From Bacillus sp. USDA818B3_A (GTDB taxonomy: Bacteria > Bacillota > Bacilli > Bacillales > Cytobacillaceae): a DNA stretch of 64,000 nt. How positions within the stretch are numbered: the first letter of the stretch is position 1; every line of letters starts with the position of its first letter. The stretch is taken from assembly GCF_009928415.1 (NCBI RefSeq), contig NZ_JAABNN010000002.1:186001-250000 (forward strand). The letters are read 5' to 3'. The position numbers and the translations under genes are program-made. This document shows, piece after piece, positions 29,081 to 37,654 of this stretch. The notes under the pieces were generated by a model. It was not told the DNA's origin. It ran no database searches and worked only from the letters and a program-made list of their open reading frames with translations.

Positions 29081-29524
29081 TTATCCCCTCCTATCCTGCT
29101 TATTTTGTAATGACAGCTTCGCTAATTGCCCAGCTATATCATATGATTGTTTATTTTTATTAAGAAGTGTTTCATTTGAAATGATAAAGTTAGTTCTCTC
29201 CATATGCTTGTTCGTTTCTCCATCTAATTTTTCGATATAAAAATTTATAATGTCTTTTATGGCTTCCGCAGGATCATTTGTAAAAAAGACTGGAAACTGA
29301 CTTGGCGTATAGCGCGGAAGTGTTTCTTCTTTATCCCAAACGGCGGCAATTGCCCCTTTTGAAATGGCCTCTTGCAGCTCTCCGCTTTTTTTATTCACAG
29401 GTACAAATAAACCGAGAGGCTGTTTTGCTTCAGCATCATCTGCCACTGTCTGGAACAGCAGGTCATCTAGGATGCCTCGTCTATCGTCAAACAAATTTAC
29501 CAGGTCTTTCAAAGCTAAAAACAT
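29081..29524 (-). CDS. Stand-alone Mur-ligase N-domain-like protein (MurF-like), no catalytic domain
   Basis: A 147-residue protein between murE and mraY. Residues about 30-100 resemble the N-terminal UDP-sugar-binding domain of MurF/MurE: LGLFVPV, then [19 protein letters not shown], then [19 protein letters not shown]. The GTNGKTT ATPase domain and the ligase domain are absent, and the conserved Asp-Ser-Arg and DGH signatures are not present, so ligase activity is not expected. The remaining C-terminal part (about 45 residues) is polar and unrecognised. Its start (ATG 29524, behind GGGGAG) overlaps murE by 10 bp and its end carries the mraY ribosome site, so the frame is tightly embedded. 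In B. subtilis murE is followed directly by mraY and murF lies elsewhere. It could be a MurF remnant under selection for coupling or a protein with a binding or regulatory role. Confidence 0.75.
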   Translation of the reverse strand: MFLALKDLVNLFDDRRGILDDLLFQTVADDAEAKQPLGLFVPVNKKSGELQEAISKGAIAAVWDKEETLPRYTPSQFPVFFTNDPAEAIKDIINFYIEKLDGETNKHMERTNFIISNETLLNKNKQSYDIAGQLAKLSLQNKQDRRG

Positions 29525-30987
29525 GAGCTTCTCCCCTTAATTGCTTCCCTTGCTACAATCCGGTCATCAAAATCTAAAACTTCCTTGCCAACGATTTGAT
29601 ACGTTTCATGACCTTTGCCGGCGATTAAGATGACATCCCCAGCTGATGCTTGTTTGACGGCTGTAAAGATGGCCGCTCGACGATCTGGGATTACTTGATA
29701 GTTTTTCCCGCTCACGCCTGCCTCCATATCTTTTAAGATTGCTAACGGATCTTCGCTTCTTGGATTATCTGATGTCAAAATAGGATCTGTGGCAAACTGG
29801 CAGGCAATTTGCGCCATTAATGGCCGTTTCGTCCGATCGCGGTCTCCCCCGCAGCCCACAATAACAAAAACCCTTTTCCGAGCAAAATGCTGAACGGTTT
29901 TTAAGACATTCTCTAAACTATCAGGTGTGTGTGCATAATCTACAATGACTGTAAAATCTTGCCCTGCATTGACAAGTTCAAACCTGCCTGAAACTCCTTC
30001 AACACTTTCAATCGATTGAATGATCTCGTTAATATCAAGTCCTGAAACCAACGCAGCCGAAATACTTGCCAGAACATTATACACACTAAATTTGCCAATT
30101 AACTGTAAACGTATTGGATAGTGAATGTCTCGGACCACAAGCGTAAACGTGGTCCCCTTTGGGGTCATTTGAATGTTTTGTGCTTGAATATCCGCTTTTT
30201 TGTCAATTCCATATGTAACAACATGGGCTGCTGTTGAACGGCTGTACATTTCCGACGCTGCGTCATCTGCATTTAGAACAGCGAATTTGGGCTTATTAAC
30301 ATCAAACGTATTCCCAAGCTGTGCAAACAACAAACTTTTTGCCCGTTTATATTCATCCATTGTTTGATGATAATCAAGATGATCTTGTGTAAGGTTTGTA
30401 AAGACCGCCACATCATAATCGCAGCCATGAACCCTTCCCAGATCTAATGCATGGGACGAAACCTCCATTACGGCTGTATTCACACCGGCATCCACCATTT
30501 GGTTAAATGTCTTTTGCAGTGTTAGACTTTCAGGCGTGGTGTTTTTGGTTTCAATCGTTTGGTCAGCGATTTTGGTATACATCGTACCGATTAATCCCGT
30601 CTTCTGCCCAGCATCAGCAAAGATTTTTTCTATTAAATGACTGGTGGTGGTTTTCCCATTGGTTCCTGTTATTCCGATTAAGTGCAGGCTTTTAGTTGGC
30701 TGCCCGTAAAAAGCGTCTGCTAATACAGCCATTGCTCTCATTGTATCGTTCACAATTACAACCGGAATGTCTAAATCCAACGGTCTTTCAGCAAGTATGG
30801 CTGCTGCACCTTTTTCCACCGCAGATGCCGCAAAGTCGTGACCATCCACTGTATAACCTTTAATGCAAATGAATAAGCTCCCTTTTTGCACCTTTCTGTT
30901 ATCATTTTCAATTGATGTAATTTCTGGATCTTCCCCGATAAAGGGAACGATCGGATGCAAAGATTTTAGCAGCTTGTGTAACTTCAT
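29515..30987 (-). CDS. murE: UDP-MurNAc-L-Ala-D-Glu:meso-diaminopimelate ligase
   Basis: A 490-residue Mur ligase that adds the third amino acid of the stem peptide. The ATPase loop [14 protein letters not shown] lies near residue 110. The motif SDNPRSEDP (near residue 410) is the DNPR signature of meso-diaminopimelate-specific enzymes, so the wall is DAP-type. The start ATG 30987 is preceded by a 190-bp gap with the spoVD terminator, so murE probably has its own promoter. Overlaps the following 147-aa gene by 10 bp. Confidence 0.97.
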   Translation of the reverse strand: MKLHKLLKSLHPIVPFIGEDPEITSIENDNRKVQKGSLFICIKGYTVDGHDFAASAVEKGAAAILAERPLDLDIPVVIVNDTMRAMAVLADAFYGQPTKSLHLIGITGTNGKTTTSHLIEKIFADAGQKTGLIGTMYTKIADQTIETKNTTPESLTLQKTFNQMVDAGVNTAVMEVSSHALDLGRVHGCDYDVAVFTNLTQDHLDYHQTMDEYKRAKSLLFAQLGNTFDVNKPKFAVLNADDAASEMYSRSTAAHVVTYGIDKKADIQAQNIQMTPKGTTFTLVVRDIHYPIRLQLIGKFSVYNVLASISAALVSGLDINEIIQSIESVEGVSGRFELVNAGQDFTVIVDYAHTPDSLENVLKTVQHFARKRVFVIVGCGGDRDRTKRPLMAQIACQFATDPILTSDNPRSEDPLAILKDMEAGVSGKNYQVIPDRRAAIFTAVKQASAGDVILIAGKGHETYQIVGKEVLDFDDRIVAREAIKGRSSCF

Positions 30988-31115
30988 TTTATCTCAAATC
31001 CTCTCATTACCGCACATAGCTAATTACCAGTTTATGCCTAAATATATTCCTTAAGAAAGGTCCATCTTATTTTACATTAAAATATTTTATTTTACCATTT
31101 AGTAATGAATCCGTA

Positions 31116-31155
31116 ATAAAAATTTTAGGCGGCGGAAAATATTCCAGCCGCCTTA
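31116..31155 (-). terminator. Terminator after spoVD
   Basis: Minus strand: AAGGCGGC-TGGAATATTTTCC-GCCGCCT followed by AAAATTTTTAT. It lies 22 bp past the spoVD stop and isolates the sporulation gene spoVD from the housekeeping murE. Confidence 0.85.
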
Positions 31156-31177
31156 AATATAGAGATGTTTGATTAAT

Positions 31178-33097
31178 TTATTCTCCCTTACCGAAATAAA
31201 GTCTTACTTTCGAACCTTCCTTCACTTTAGTACCTGGTTCTGGTGATTGTCTCACTACGATATCACCTTCTCCACTTGCATCAATGGATAGGTTAATAAG
31301 CTGCTCTTGAAGTTCACTTTTTGACATCCCTACAAAATCCGGCAGCTTTACTAATGGTACATCCGGCCATTTAATTTCTTTTTCAATTTGGCCCTTGCGT
31401 GGTTGTACACCCATTGCACTTAAGCTGTCTTTCATGATGGCACCGACAATCGGGGCACTGACTGTACCACCAAATGCGGTTACCCCTTTAGGGTTATCAA
31501 CTGCCACATAGATAACGATTTGTGGGTCATCGGCGGGTGCAAAGCCCATGAAGGAAACAATAAAGTTATTTTCAAGATATCTTCCATTTTGAGCTTTTTG
31601 TGCTGTACCTGTCTTACCCCCGACCCGGTACCCTTCAATAAATGCCTTTCCCCCTGAGCCCTTTGCGACAACACTTTCTAAGGCCTCTCTTATTTCCTTA
31701 GAAGTCTTTTCGGTAATAACCCGTCTCTTTACTACAGGGGTATTTCTCATCACCACTTCTTTGGTAACGGGGTCAATTAACTCTTTAGCGATATAAGGTT
31801 TGTAAAGAATCCCGCCATTGATTGCTGCAGAGACTGCGGTAATCTGTTGAATGGGTGTAACAGATACCCCTTGTCCAAAGGCAGTTGTTGCTTGTTCAAC
31901 AGGACCTACCCTGTTTAAATTAAATAGGATACCTGTCCCTTCACCTTGTAAGTCAATACCTGTCTTTTGACCGAAGCCAAAATCTTTAATGTACTTAAAC
32001 AACTTTTCTTTCCCTAAACGTTCACCCAGCTCAACAAACCCTGGATTACAAGAGTTTTCCACGACTTCTAGGAAGGTTTGATCACCATGGCCGCCTCTTT
32101 TCCAGCATTTTAGCCTTGCACCTGCCACCTGAACAGATCCCGAATCGTGAAAATGTTCCTCTTCCAAGTTGACTTTCCCCTCATTTAAAGCAGCTGCAAG
32201 CGTGATAATTTTAAACGTGGAACCAGGTTCATAGGTCGACCAAACGGGAAGGTTTCGATTGTATACCTCCTGAGAAACATTTCTAAAGTTGGCTGGGTCA
32301 AACGTCGGCCTGCTTGACATGGCCAATATTTCACCGTTATTGGGATTCATTGCGATCGCAACAATCCCATCCGGATTGTATTTTGCATCTGCGATGTCCA
32401 ATTCTCTTTCAACAATGGTTTGTATTTTTGAATCAATGGTTAGCTTTAAATCAAGCCCCTTTGTGGGACTCTCATAATCATCTGCCATGTCATTCATTCT
32501 TTCCCCTTTGGCATTGGCATAAAATTTTACCGCTCCTCTTTCACCGCTTAATTCTTTATCATAATACTGCTCAAGCCCCATCAACCCCTGATTATCCACT
32601 CCGGTAAATCCAAGGACATGGGACAAGTAACTGCCATTAGGGTAATGCCGTTTGGAGTCTTCCCCAATATAGACTCCTTCAAGTCCAAGAGCCCTAATTT
32701 CTTTTGCTTTTTGATGGGAAATTTTCCGACCTTCTTTTATTCGGACAGATGAAGCTCTTTTAGTAATTTCCCTATAGGCCGTCTCTTTTGACATATTTAA
32801 CACCGATGCCAGTTTTTCCGCTGTTGCTGCCGGATCCTTAATTTGCCGTGGAATGACATAGACAGTCGGGGCACTAATATTTGTTGCTAAAGCTGTACCG
32901 TTACGGTCCACAATTTTACCACGTTCAGGTTCAAAAGGGATATTCCGGCTCCAAGAACCCTTTGCCTTATCGGTCAGCATATCCCCGAGAACAAACTGGA
33001 CATATCCTAGACGAACGTCAATAATCAAGAAGGTCAAGAATCCAACAAATAGTGCAAGCATTAGCCGTTTTCGAACAGTAACATTAGAAACACGCAT
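31178..33097 (-). CDS. spoVD: Sporulation-specific class B penicillin-binding protein SpoVD
   Basis: A 639-residue transpeptidase for spore cortex. Order: short cytoplasmic end, one membrane helix (about residues 12-30), N-terminal dimerisation domain, transpeptidase domain with YEPGSTFKI (serine near residue 295), SCN in ENSCNPGF and GGKTGTAQ, then one C-terminal PASTA domain (LPDFVGMSKSELQEQL). A single PASTA domain distinguishes it from the neighbouring pbpB with two. ATG 33097 has GGAGG at 12-13 bp. A sigma-E-like -10, CATATAAAT (33139-33147, minus strand), lies upstream but its -35 is weak. Partner polymerase SpoVE is encoded in the same cluster. Confidence 0.95.
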   Translation of the reverse strand: MRVSNVTVRKRLMLALFVGFLTFLIIDVRLGYVQFVLGDMLTDKAKGSWSRNIPFEPERGKIVDRNGTALATNISAPTVYVIPRQIKDPAATAEKLASVLNMSKETAYREITKRASSVRIKEGRKISHQKAKEIRALGLEGVYIGEDSKRHYPNGSYLSHVLGFTGVDNQGLMGLEQYYDKELSGERGAVKFYANAKGERMNDMADDYESPTKGLDLKLTIDSKIQTIVERELDIADAKYNPDGIVAIAMNPNNGEILAMSSRPTFDPANFRNVSQEVYNRNLPVWSTYEPGSTFKIITLAAALNEGKVNLEEEHFHDSGSVQVAGARLKCWKRGGHGDQTFLEVVENSCNPGFVELGERLGKEKLFKYIKDFGFGQKTGIDLQGEGTGILFNLNRVGPVEQATTAFGQGVSVTPIQQITAVSAAINGGILYKPYIAKELIDPVTKEVVMRNTPVVKRRVITEKTSKEIREALESVVAKGSGGKAFIEGYRVGGKTGTAQKAQNGRYLENNFIVSFMGFAPADDPQIVIYVAVDNPKGVTAFGGTVSAPIVGAIMKDSLSAMGVQPRKGQIEKEIKWPDVPLVKLPDFVGMSKSELQEQLINLSIDASGEGDIVVRQSPEPGTKVKEGSKVRLYFGKGE

Positions 33098-33191
33098 ATA
33101 ATGAATGATCCTCCTTTATTCCACTTTCATTATCGTTCATTTATATGCTTGTACTTTTTCGATTAGAACGGACAACCAGTCAACCAAATAC

Positions 33192-33311
33192 AAAAGCGCA
33201 AGCGCCTTGTTCAGGGGCGACAGGCATAAGACGAGCCGGCGAGAAGGCTGTTCTTTAGCCTTCTTGACGGATTGGCTTATGACCCCGAGCCCCTAGGCGC
33301 TGGAGCTGGAC
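33192..33311. repeat. GC-rich palindromic intergenic element (AGCGCAAGCGCC type)
   Basis: A 120-bp imperfect palindrome between pbpB and spoVD. The ends are AAAGCGCAAGCGCC and GGCGCTGGAGCTGGAC. Nested pairing is visible: AGCGCCT with AGGCGCT, CAGGGGC with GCCCC, GGCATAAG with CTTATG, and GAAGGCT with AGCCTTC around the centre. Much more GC-rich than the flanking DNA. Elements of this look recur in intergenic regions of Bacillaceae genomes from my recollection; only one copy is in this window. The rest of the gap (33098-33191) holds the spoVD promoter region. Confidence 0.75.
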
Positions 33312-33355
33312 GGTATAACCTGTAAAATGTTATACACAATGAACTAGAACACCAG

Positions 33356-33381
33356 AAAAACCCGCCGATTGGCGGGTTTTT
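33356..33381 (-). terminator. Terminator after pbpB
   Basis: AAAAACCCGCC-gatt-GGCGGGTTTTT, symmetric, 2 bp past the pbpB stop. It ends the mraZ-rsmH-ftsL-pbpB transcript. Confidence 0.93.
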
Positions 33382-33383
33382 CA

Positions 33384-35615
33384 TTAATCTTGTACAGTCT
33401 GCTCTTCCGTATTATCCTCTTCATCTGTATTCTCTGTATCTGTCCATTGTTCTTCTGGAGTTTTTAAATCGACAATAAGATAATCCCCACTTTTTAATGG
33501 TTCCTTCGGTTTAATATTTTGGTCGGTGACAAAACCTTTTCCCTTTGAATTTAATTTCAAATTAGCCAAGCTCGCTACTTTCATTACATCACGGAGCGAC
33601 CAGCCCGTCATATCCGGAGCAGTAAGTTTCCCGCCCGTTTTTATGATAACTTTTTCACCTTCCATAATGGTGCTTCCCGCCTTAGGGAGCTGCCCTGTAA
33701 CCTTTTTCCCATTACCGAGAATGACCGGCTCAAATCCATCTTCTGTTACACTCTTGATGGTATCCTCTACTGAATCTCCTGTGAAATCTGGCAGTTTATT
33801 AATTTCCGCCGTCTCTACCTCGGAAGGTTCTACATTTAAGTATTGAAGACTATTTTTCATAACAGGATTAAAAATAGCAGAAACAGGAATTGCGCCTTGA
33901 CCAGCCTCAAGCCCTTCAAGTTCAGGCTGTTGAACGGCCACATATACAATTAATTTCGGGTCATCTTTAGGTGCCATCCCTAAAAAGGAGAACATGTAAC
34001 TATTCACACCGGATAGATATTTCCCATTATCTCCTGGGATGTTAGCTGTACCTGTTTTACCCGCTACACTATAGCCATCAATTTTGTAACGGCCGCCTGT
34101 TCCCTTTGGCGATGTTACAACGGTTTCTAAAATGTCACGTACTTCCTTTGCTGTATCAGCAGAAATCGGTGTTGAAACCACTTCAGCTGAAGTCTTTTTA
34201 ATCGTTTTTCCCGTATCATGATTAACAATTTTATCAATGATATGCGGTTTTAACATTTTCCCATCATTTGCGATTGCCGTTGCTGCTTGAATCTGTTGAA
34301 TCGCGGTAATCGCTGAACCTTGACCATAGGCTGTGGTAATTTTCTCAATCGGGTAGTGATATTGGATTTTACCGGATGTTTCATCTGGCAGTTCAATCCC
34401 TGTCGGTTTGTCGAATCCAAATTTTGTTAAATATTCTCTGTACGTCGTGAAGCCTAACTTTTCTTTAGCAATTTTAGCAAATGCCACATTGGACGAGCGC
34501 TGTACTCCTTCAAGATAGGAAATCGTCCCCCATCCTGAATAATTATGATCGTGGATCGCTTGGCTTTTTTCCGTTACTTTATATGAACCAGACTTATAGA
34601 GTTCATTTGGATTAAACACCTTTTCCTGAACAGCAGCAGCAAGGGTAAAGATTTTCATTGTTGAACCTGGTTCGTACGATGTTTCAATCGCTTCGTTATG
34701 CCAGCTGTTCTCAATACCATCTTTGCTTTCTGGTTCAAATGATGGACGCTGCCCCATTGCTAGAATATCCCCTGTTTTCGGATCAGCAACGATAGCAATA
34801 ATTTTCTTGGGGTTATAGTCCTTGACGACATCATCCATTGCATCCTCTAGAAAGGTTTGAATTTTTTGATCAATCGTTAAATACACATCGTTACCGTTTT
34901 GTGCGGGTTTAATATTTTCATTACCGTCTGGCAGTATATACCCCCATAAATCACTCTCGTAATTTAGTTTCCCATTTGTTCCTGTTAATTGTTTATTTAG
35001 GGTTTTTTCAATTCCCATTTTTCCAACAGACTTATAGGTTCCATCATCTTGCTTAAGCCGGTCAGCGTATCCCACAACATGGGAAGCGAAAATACCATTT
35101 GGATAAAAGCGTTTAGAGTCACGCGAAAAAGTAATACCAGGAAGTTTTAATTCTTCAATTTTTTTCTTAGTATTGTAATCAATATCTCTTCCTGCCTTCC
35201 CAAATTCGACTTGGAAGCGACTCTCCTTTTTCCCGTTTGATAAAATTCTATAAATCTCTGATTCATCTAAATCAATATATTTAGACAACTCACGTGCTGT
35301 TTTATTCAGATTGGTTACATGCTGGGGTTTTTTAGGGCTCGTAGTCATTTTCTTATCCAAAATAGCTATGAGGGTGTAGGCAGCTGTATCCTCGGCAATG
35401 ACTACTTTGTTCCGGTCGTATATTATCCCCCTTGAAGCCGGTAAGGTTCCCACCCGGTTGTATTTCTGCTGCGCCTTGGCAGCAAGCGGCTGTCCATTTA
35501 CTTCCCCGGATATTTCAATGGAAAAGTACCTAAAAATCAAAACAAAAAAGAGCAGGCCGAATATCCCAAACAATATCGCTGCTCCTGCATTCATATATGG
35601 CTGTTTCTTATTCAT
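33384..35615 (-). CDS. pbpB: Class B penicillin-binding protein 2B (septal transpeptidase)
   Basis: A 743-residue division transpeptidase, partner of FtsW. Order: cytoplasmic tail, one membrane helix (about residues 10-30), N-terminal domain, transpeptidase with YEPGSTMKI (serine near residue 315), SSN in RSSNVAFAKI, AGKTGTAN, then two PASTA domains (LPDFTGDSVEDTI and APDMTGWSLRDVM) and an acidic, glutamate/threonine-rich tail ending TEEQTVQD. Its ATG overlaps the ftsL stop by 4 bp (ATGA), so FtsL and PBP 2B are made together, as expected for two partners of the divisome. Confidence 0.96.
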   Translation of the reverse strand: MNKKQPYMNAGAAILFGIFGLLFFVLIFRYFSIEISGEVNGQPLAAKAQQKYNRVGTLPASRGIIYDRNKVVIAEDTAAYTLIAILDKKMTTSPKKPQHVTNLNKTARELSKYIDLDESEIYRILSNGKKESRFQVEFGKAGRDIDYNTKKKIEELKLPGITFSRDSKRFYPNGIFASHVVGYADRLKQDDGTYKSVGKMGIEKTLNKQLTGTNGKLNYESDLWGYILPDGNENIKPAQNGNDVYLTIDQKIQTFLEDAMDDVVKDYNPKKIIAIVADPKTGDILAMGQRPSFEPESKDGIENSWHNEAIETSYEPGSTMKIFTLAAAVQEKVFNPNELYKSGSYKVTEKSQAIHDHNYSGWGTISYLEGVQRSSNVAFAKIAKEKLGFTTYREYLTKFGFDKPTGIELPDETSGKIQYHYPIEKITTAYGQGSAITAIQQIQAATAIANDGKMLKPHIIDKIVNHDTGKTIKKTSAEVVSTPISADTAKEVRDILETVVTSPKGTGGRYKIDGYSVAGKTGTANIPGDNGKYLSGVNSYMFSFLGMAPKDDPKLIVYVAVQQPELEGLEAGQGAIPVSAIFNPVMKNSLQYLNVEPSEVETAEINKLPDFTGDSVEDTIKSVTEDGFEPVILGNGKKVTGQLPKAGSTIMEGEKVIIKTGGKLTAPDMTGWSLRDVMKVASLANLKLNSKGKGFVTDQNIKPKEPLKSGDYLIVDLKTPEEQWTDTENTDEEDNTEEQTVQD

Positions 35616-35977
35616 TTCTGCTGCACAACCTTGACGTTATTTTCATCTTTAATTAAACCCATTTCCTTGGCCTTTGCGAAAATCCGGTCATAAGAGCTTA
35701 GTTGACTTACTTGAACCTGCAAGTCCTCATTTACTTTTTCTTGTTCATTAATCTTACCTTGTACCATTTGAAGTTGTTTGTTTGCCTCGTATAATTTAGA
35801 TTGGGTTGAAATGATATGGGTTGCTCCAAAACAAACCATTCCGGCAAACACCACTCCAATGATTTTTTCACCTGGAGTCAGCCAGTACTTTTTAATTTTA
35901 ACTTGACGCTTATTTTGAACCGATTGCTCTACTTGTTGCTGTTGCTGCTCTGATACTTTCCTGGCAAGATTACTCAA
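35612..35977 (-). CDS. ftsL: Cell-division protein FtsL
   Basis: A 121-residue bitopic protein: a glutamine-rich cytoplasmic tail with a basic stretch (NKRQVKIKKYW), one membrane helix (about residues 37-57) and an extracellular leucine-zipper-like coiled coil that pairs with DivIC. Starts at a TTG (35977) 6 bp after GGAGGGG. Overlaps pbpB by 4 bp. Sequence conservation in this family is low; the call rests on topology, size and position between rsmH and pbpB. Confidence 0.93.
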   Translation of the reverse strand: MSNLARKVSEQQQQQVEQSVQNKRQVKIKKYWLTPGEKIIGVVFAGMVCFGATHIISTQSKLYEANKQLQMVQGKINEQEKVNEDLQVQVSQLSSYDRIFAKAKEMGLIKDENNVKVVQQK

Positions 35978-36068
35978 ATACTTCCCCTCCAGATTTTATT
36001 ATCTAATTTAAATCTTCTTGCATAATCATGTCGTGTATTAGCACATGTGGTACACGTACTAAGAGCTG

Positions 36069-37001
36069 CTAAATTTTTTCGGCAACTCGAAGCTTTGCAG
36101 ACCGCGCCCGGTTGTTTTGCTCCAATTCTGCTTCAGATGGAAGAATGGGTTTACGTGAAACTAGCTTCAAAATAGGTTTATACTCATCTGGTATGATGGG
36201 TAAACCCGGTGGAAGCGGTGGTGTCTCACTTGCTTTTTTTAAAGTAGCCTTACAGATTCGATCCTCAAGTGAATGGAAGGTAATCACACTTATTCTTCCC
36301 TCAGGATTAAGTATCTCAATGGCTTGATTTAGTGATTGTTCAAACACAGCCAACTCGTCATTCACCGCAATTCTAACTGCTTGGAAAACTCGCTTGGCGG
36401 GGTGTCCTCCCTTTCTTCTTGCCGGTGCTGGAATGGCATCCTTTATTAACTCAACCAGTTCTCCAGTTGTCTCAATCGGCTTATTCGCTCTTGCACTTTC
36501 AATTTTCCGAGCGATTTGCTTGGAAAATTTCTCTTCCCCGTATCGAAAGAAAATCCGGACGAGGTCTTCATAGGCCCAATGATTGATGACATCATATGCG
36601 GAAATATCAGCATCATTATCCATTCTCATGTCTAATGGTGCATCATGATGGTAGCTAAAGCCCCGCTCAGGAGTATCCAGCTGTGGTGAGGATACGCCTA
36701 AATCATATAAAACTCCATCTACCTTATAAATCCCGCGTTCCTCAAGCTCTTCTTTTAAATATAAGAAATTACTCTTAATAATGATTAATTTGTCGCCATA
36801 TTCGGCTAATTTTTCTTTTGCGTGAGCAATTGCTGTTTCGTCCTGATCAAATGCATAGAGTCTTCCTTCAGCACCGAGTCTTGAAAGAATGAGAGAGCTA
36901 TGACCTGCCCCTCCCAACGTACAATCCACATAGATGCCATCTGACTTAATGTTTAATCCTTCGACAGCTTCATTTAATAACACAGTTGTATGTTCAAACA
37001 T
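36069..37001 (-). CDS. rsmH: 16S rRNA (cytosine(1402)-N(4))-methyltransferase
   Basis: A 310-residue SAM-dependent methyltransferase (MraW family) that modifies C1402 in the ribosomal decoding centre. The N-terminal motif [13 protein letters not shown], the SAM motif [11 protein letters not shown] (near residue 28), [10 protein letters not shown] and the C-terminal [10 protein letters not shown] and [11 protein letters not shown] are all present. ATG 37001 follows GGAAGGTACGTAA. Second gene of the dcw cluster, 64 bp after mraZ. Confidence 0.97.
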   Translation of the reverse strand: MFEHTTVLLNEAVEGLNIKSDGIYVDCTLGGAGHSSLILSRLGAEGRLYAFDQDETAIAHAKEKLAEYGDKLIIIKSNFLYLKEELEERGIYKVDGVLYDLGVSSPQLDTPERGFSYHHDAPLDMRMDNDADISAYDVINHWAYEDLVRIFFRYGEEKFSKQIARKIESARANKPIETTGELVELIKDAIPAPARRKGGHPAKRVFQAVRIAVNDELAVFEQSLNQAIEILNPEGRISVITFHSLEDRICKATLKKASETPPLPPGLPIIPDEYKPILKLVSRKPILPSEAELEQNNRARSAKLRVAEKI

Positions 37002-37065
37002 TTACGTACCTTCCTTTTCCAATCGAACGATATATATGAGAAATATATTAATATAACTTTTCCCA

Positions 37066-37497
37066 TTATATATCAAAGCCAATCATATTTTCTGCTATTT
37101 CAGCAAAAGATTCTTCAGATTCTGCAAAATAATCCTCCCAAATCTGTTTGCTCCAGATTTCAATTCGATTGGAAACACCCAAAATCACACATTCTTTTTC
37201 TAATTTTGCATATTGCAGCAGTGGTGCCGGGATATTAATTCTTCCCTGTTTATCCAGTTCACTCTCAGTTGCTCCGGAAAAGAAGAATCGTGTGAAAGCA
37301 CGGGCATCTTTTTTTGTCAGCGGCAGTCCTTTTAATTTTTCTTCGATCAGACCCCACTCAAGTAATGGGTAACCAAACAAACATTGATCCAATCCACGAG
37401 TGATGATAAACATGTCGCCAAGTTCGTCACGGAATTTGGAGGGCACGATTAGACGGCCTTTCGTATCAATGCTGTGATGGTACTCACCCATGAACAT
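37066..37497 (-). CDS. mraZ: Transcriptional regulator MraZ
   Basis: A 143-residue protein of two AbrB-like DNA-binding repeats (each with a DxKGR-type motif: [11 protein letters not shown] near residue 10 and [11 protein letters not shown] near residue 85). It forms multimeric rings and regulates the dcw operon. Length and the ending [11 protein letters not shown] match B. subtilis. ATG 37497 (MFMGEYHHS) is chosen by its GGGGG site at 8 bp; a longer frame opens at 37512 within that site. Three candidate binding boxes lie immediately upstream. Confidence 0.96.
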   Translation of the reverse strand: MFMGEYHHSIDTKGRLIVPSKFRDELGDMFIITRGLDQCLFGYPLLEWGLIEEKLKGLPLTKKDARAFTRFFFSGATESELDKQGRINIPAPLLQYAKLEKECVILGVSNRIEIWSKQIWEDYFAESEESFAEIAENMIGFDI

Positions 37498-37506
37498 ACC
37501 CATTAC

Positions 37507-37580
37507 CCCCACTTTCTATTAAAAATGTACCACAATCCCCCACTTTCCACCACCTATTTTTTAACTATTCGCCCCACTTT
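37507..37580 (-). promoter_or_regulatory. MraZ-box-like direct repeats upstream of mraZ
   Basis: Minus strand: three copies of AAAGTGGGG at 37572-37580, 37538-37546 and 37507-37515, spaced 34 and 31 bp apart. This resembles known MraZ binding boxes (TGGG in E. coli, AAAGTG in mollicutes). The last copy contains the mraZ ribosome site. No convincing -10/-35 pair could be placed between them. Confidence 0.7.
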
Positions 37581-37623
37581 GTGAAAAATCCTTTTTTAGT
37601 CATGATTTTTTAGAAAAAAAAAG

Positions 37624-37653
37624 AAAAACTCCACCGCTAAGGGTGGAGTTTTT
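37624..37653 (-). terminator. Terminator after bshC
   Basis: AAAAACTCCACC-loop-GGGTGGAGTTTTT, symmetric, directly after the bshC stop. It separates bshC from the mraZ promoter region. Confidence 0.92.
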
Positions 37654-37654
37654 C

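Noticed and set aside
33105..33296. 63-aa open frame over the 120-bp palindrome upstream of spoVD
   Set aside because: Lies in promoter and repeat DNA, opposite to the neighbouring genes, with no ribosome site.
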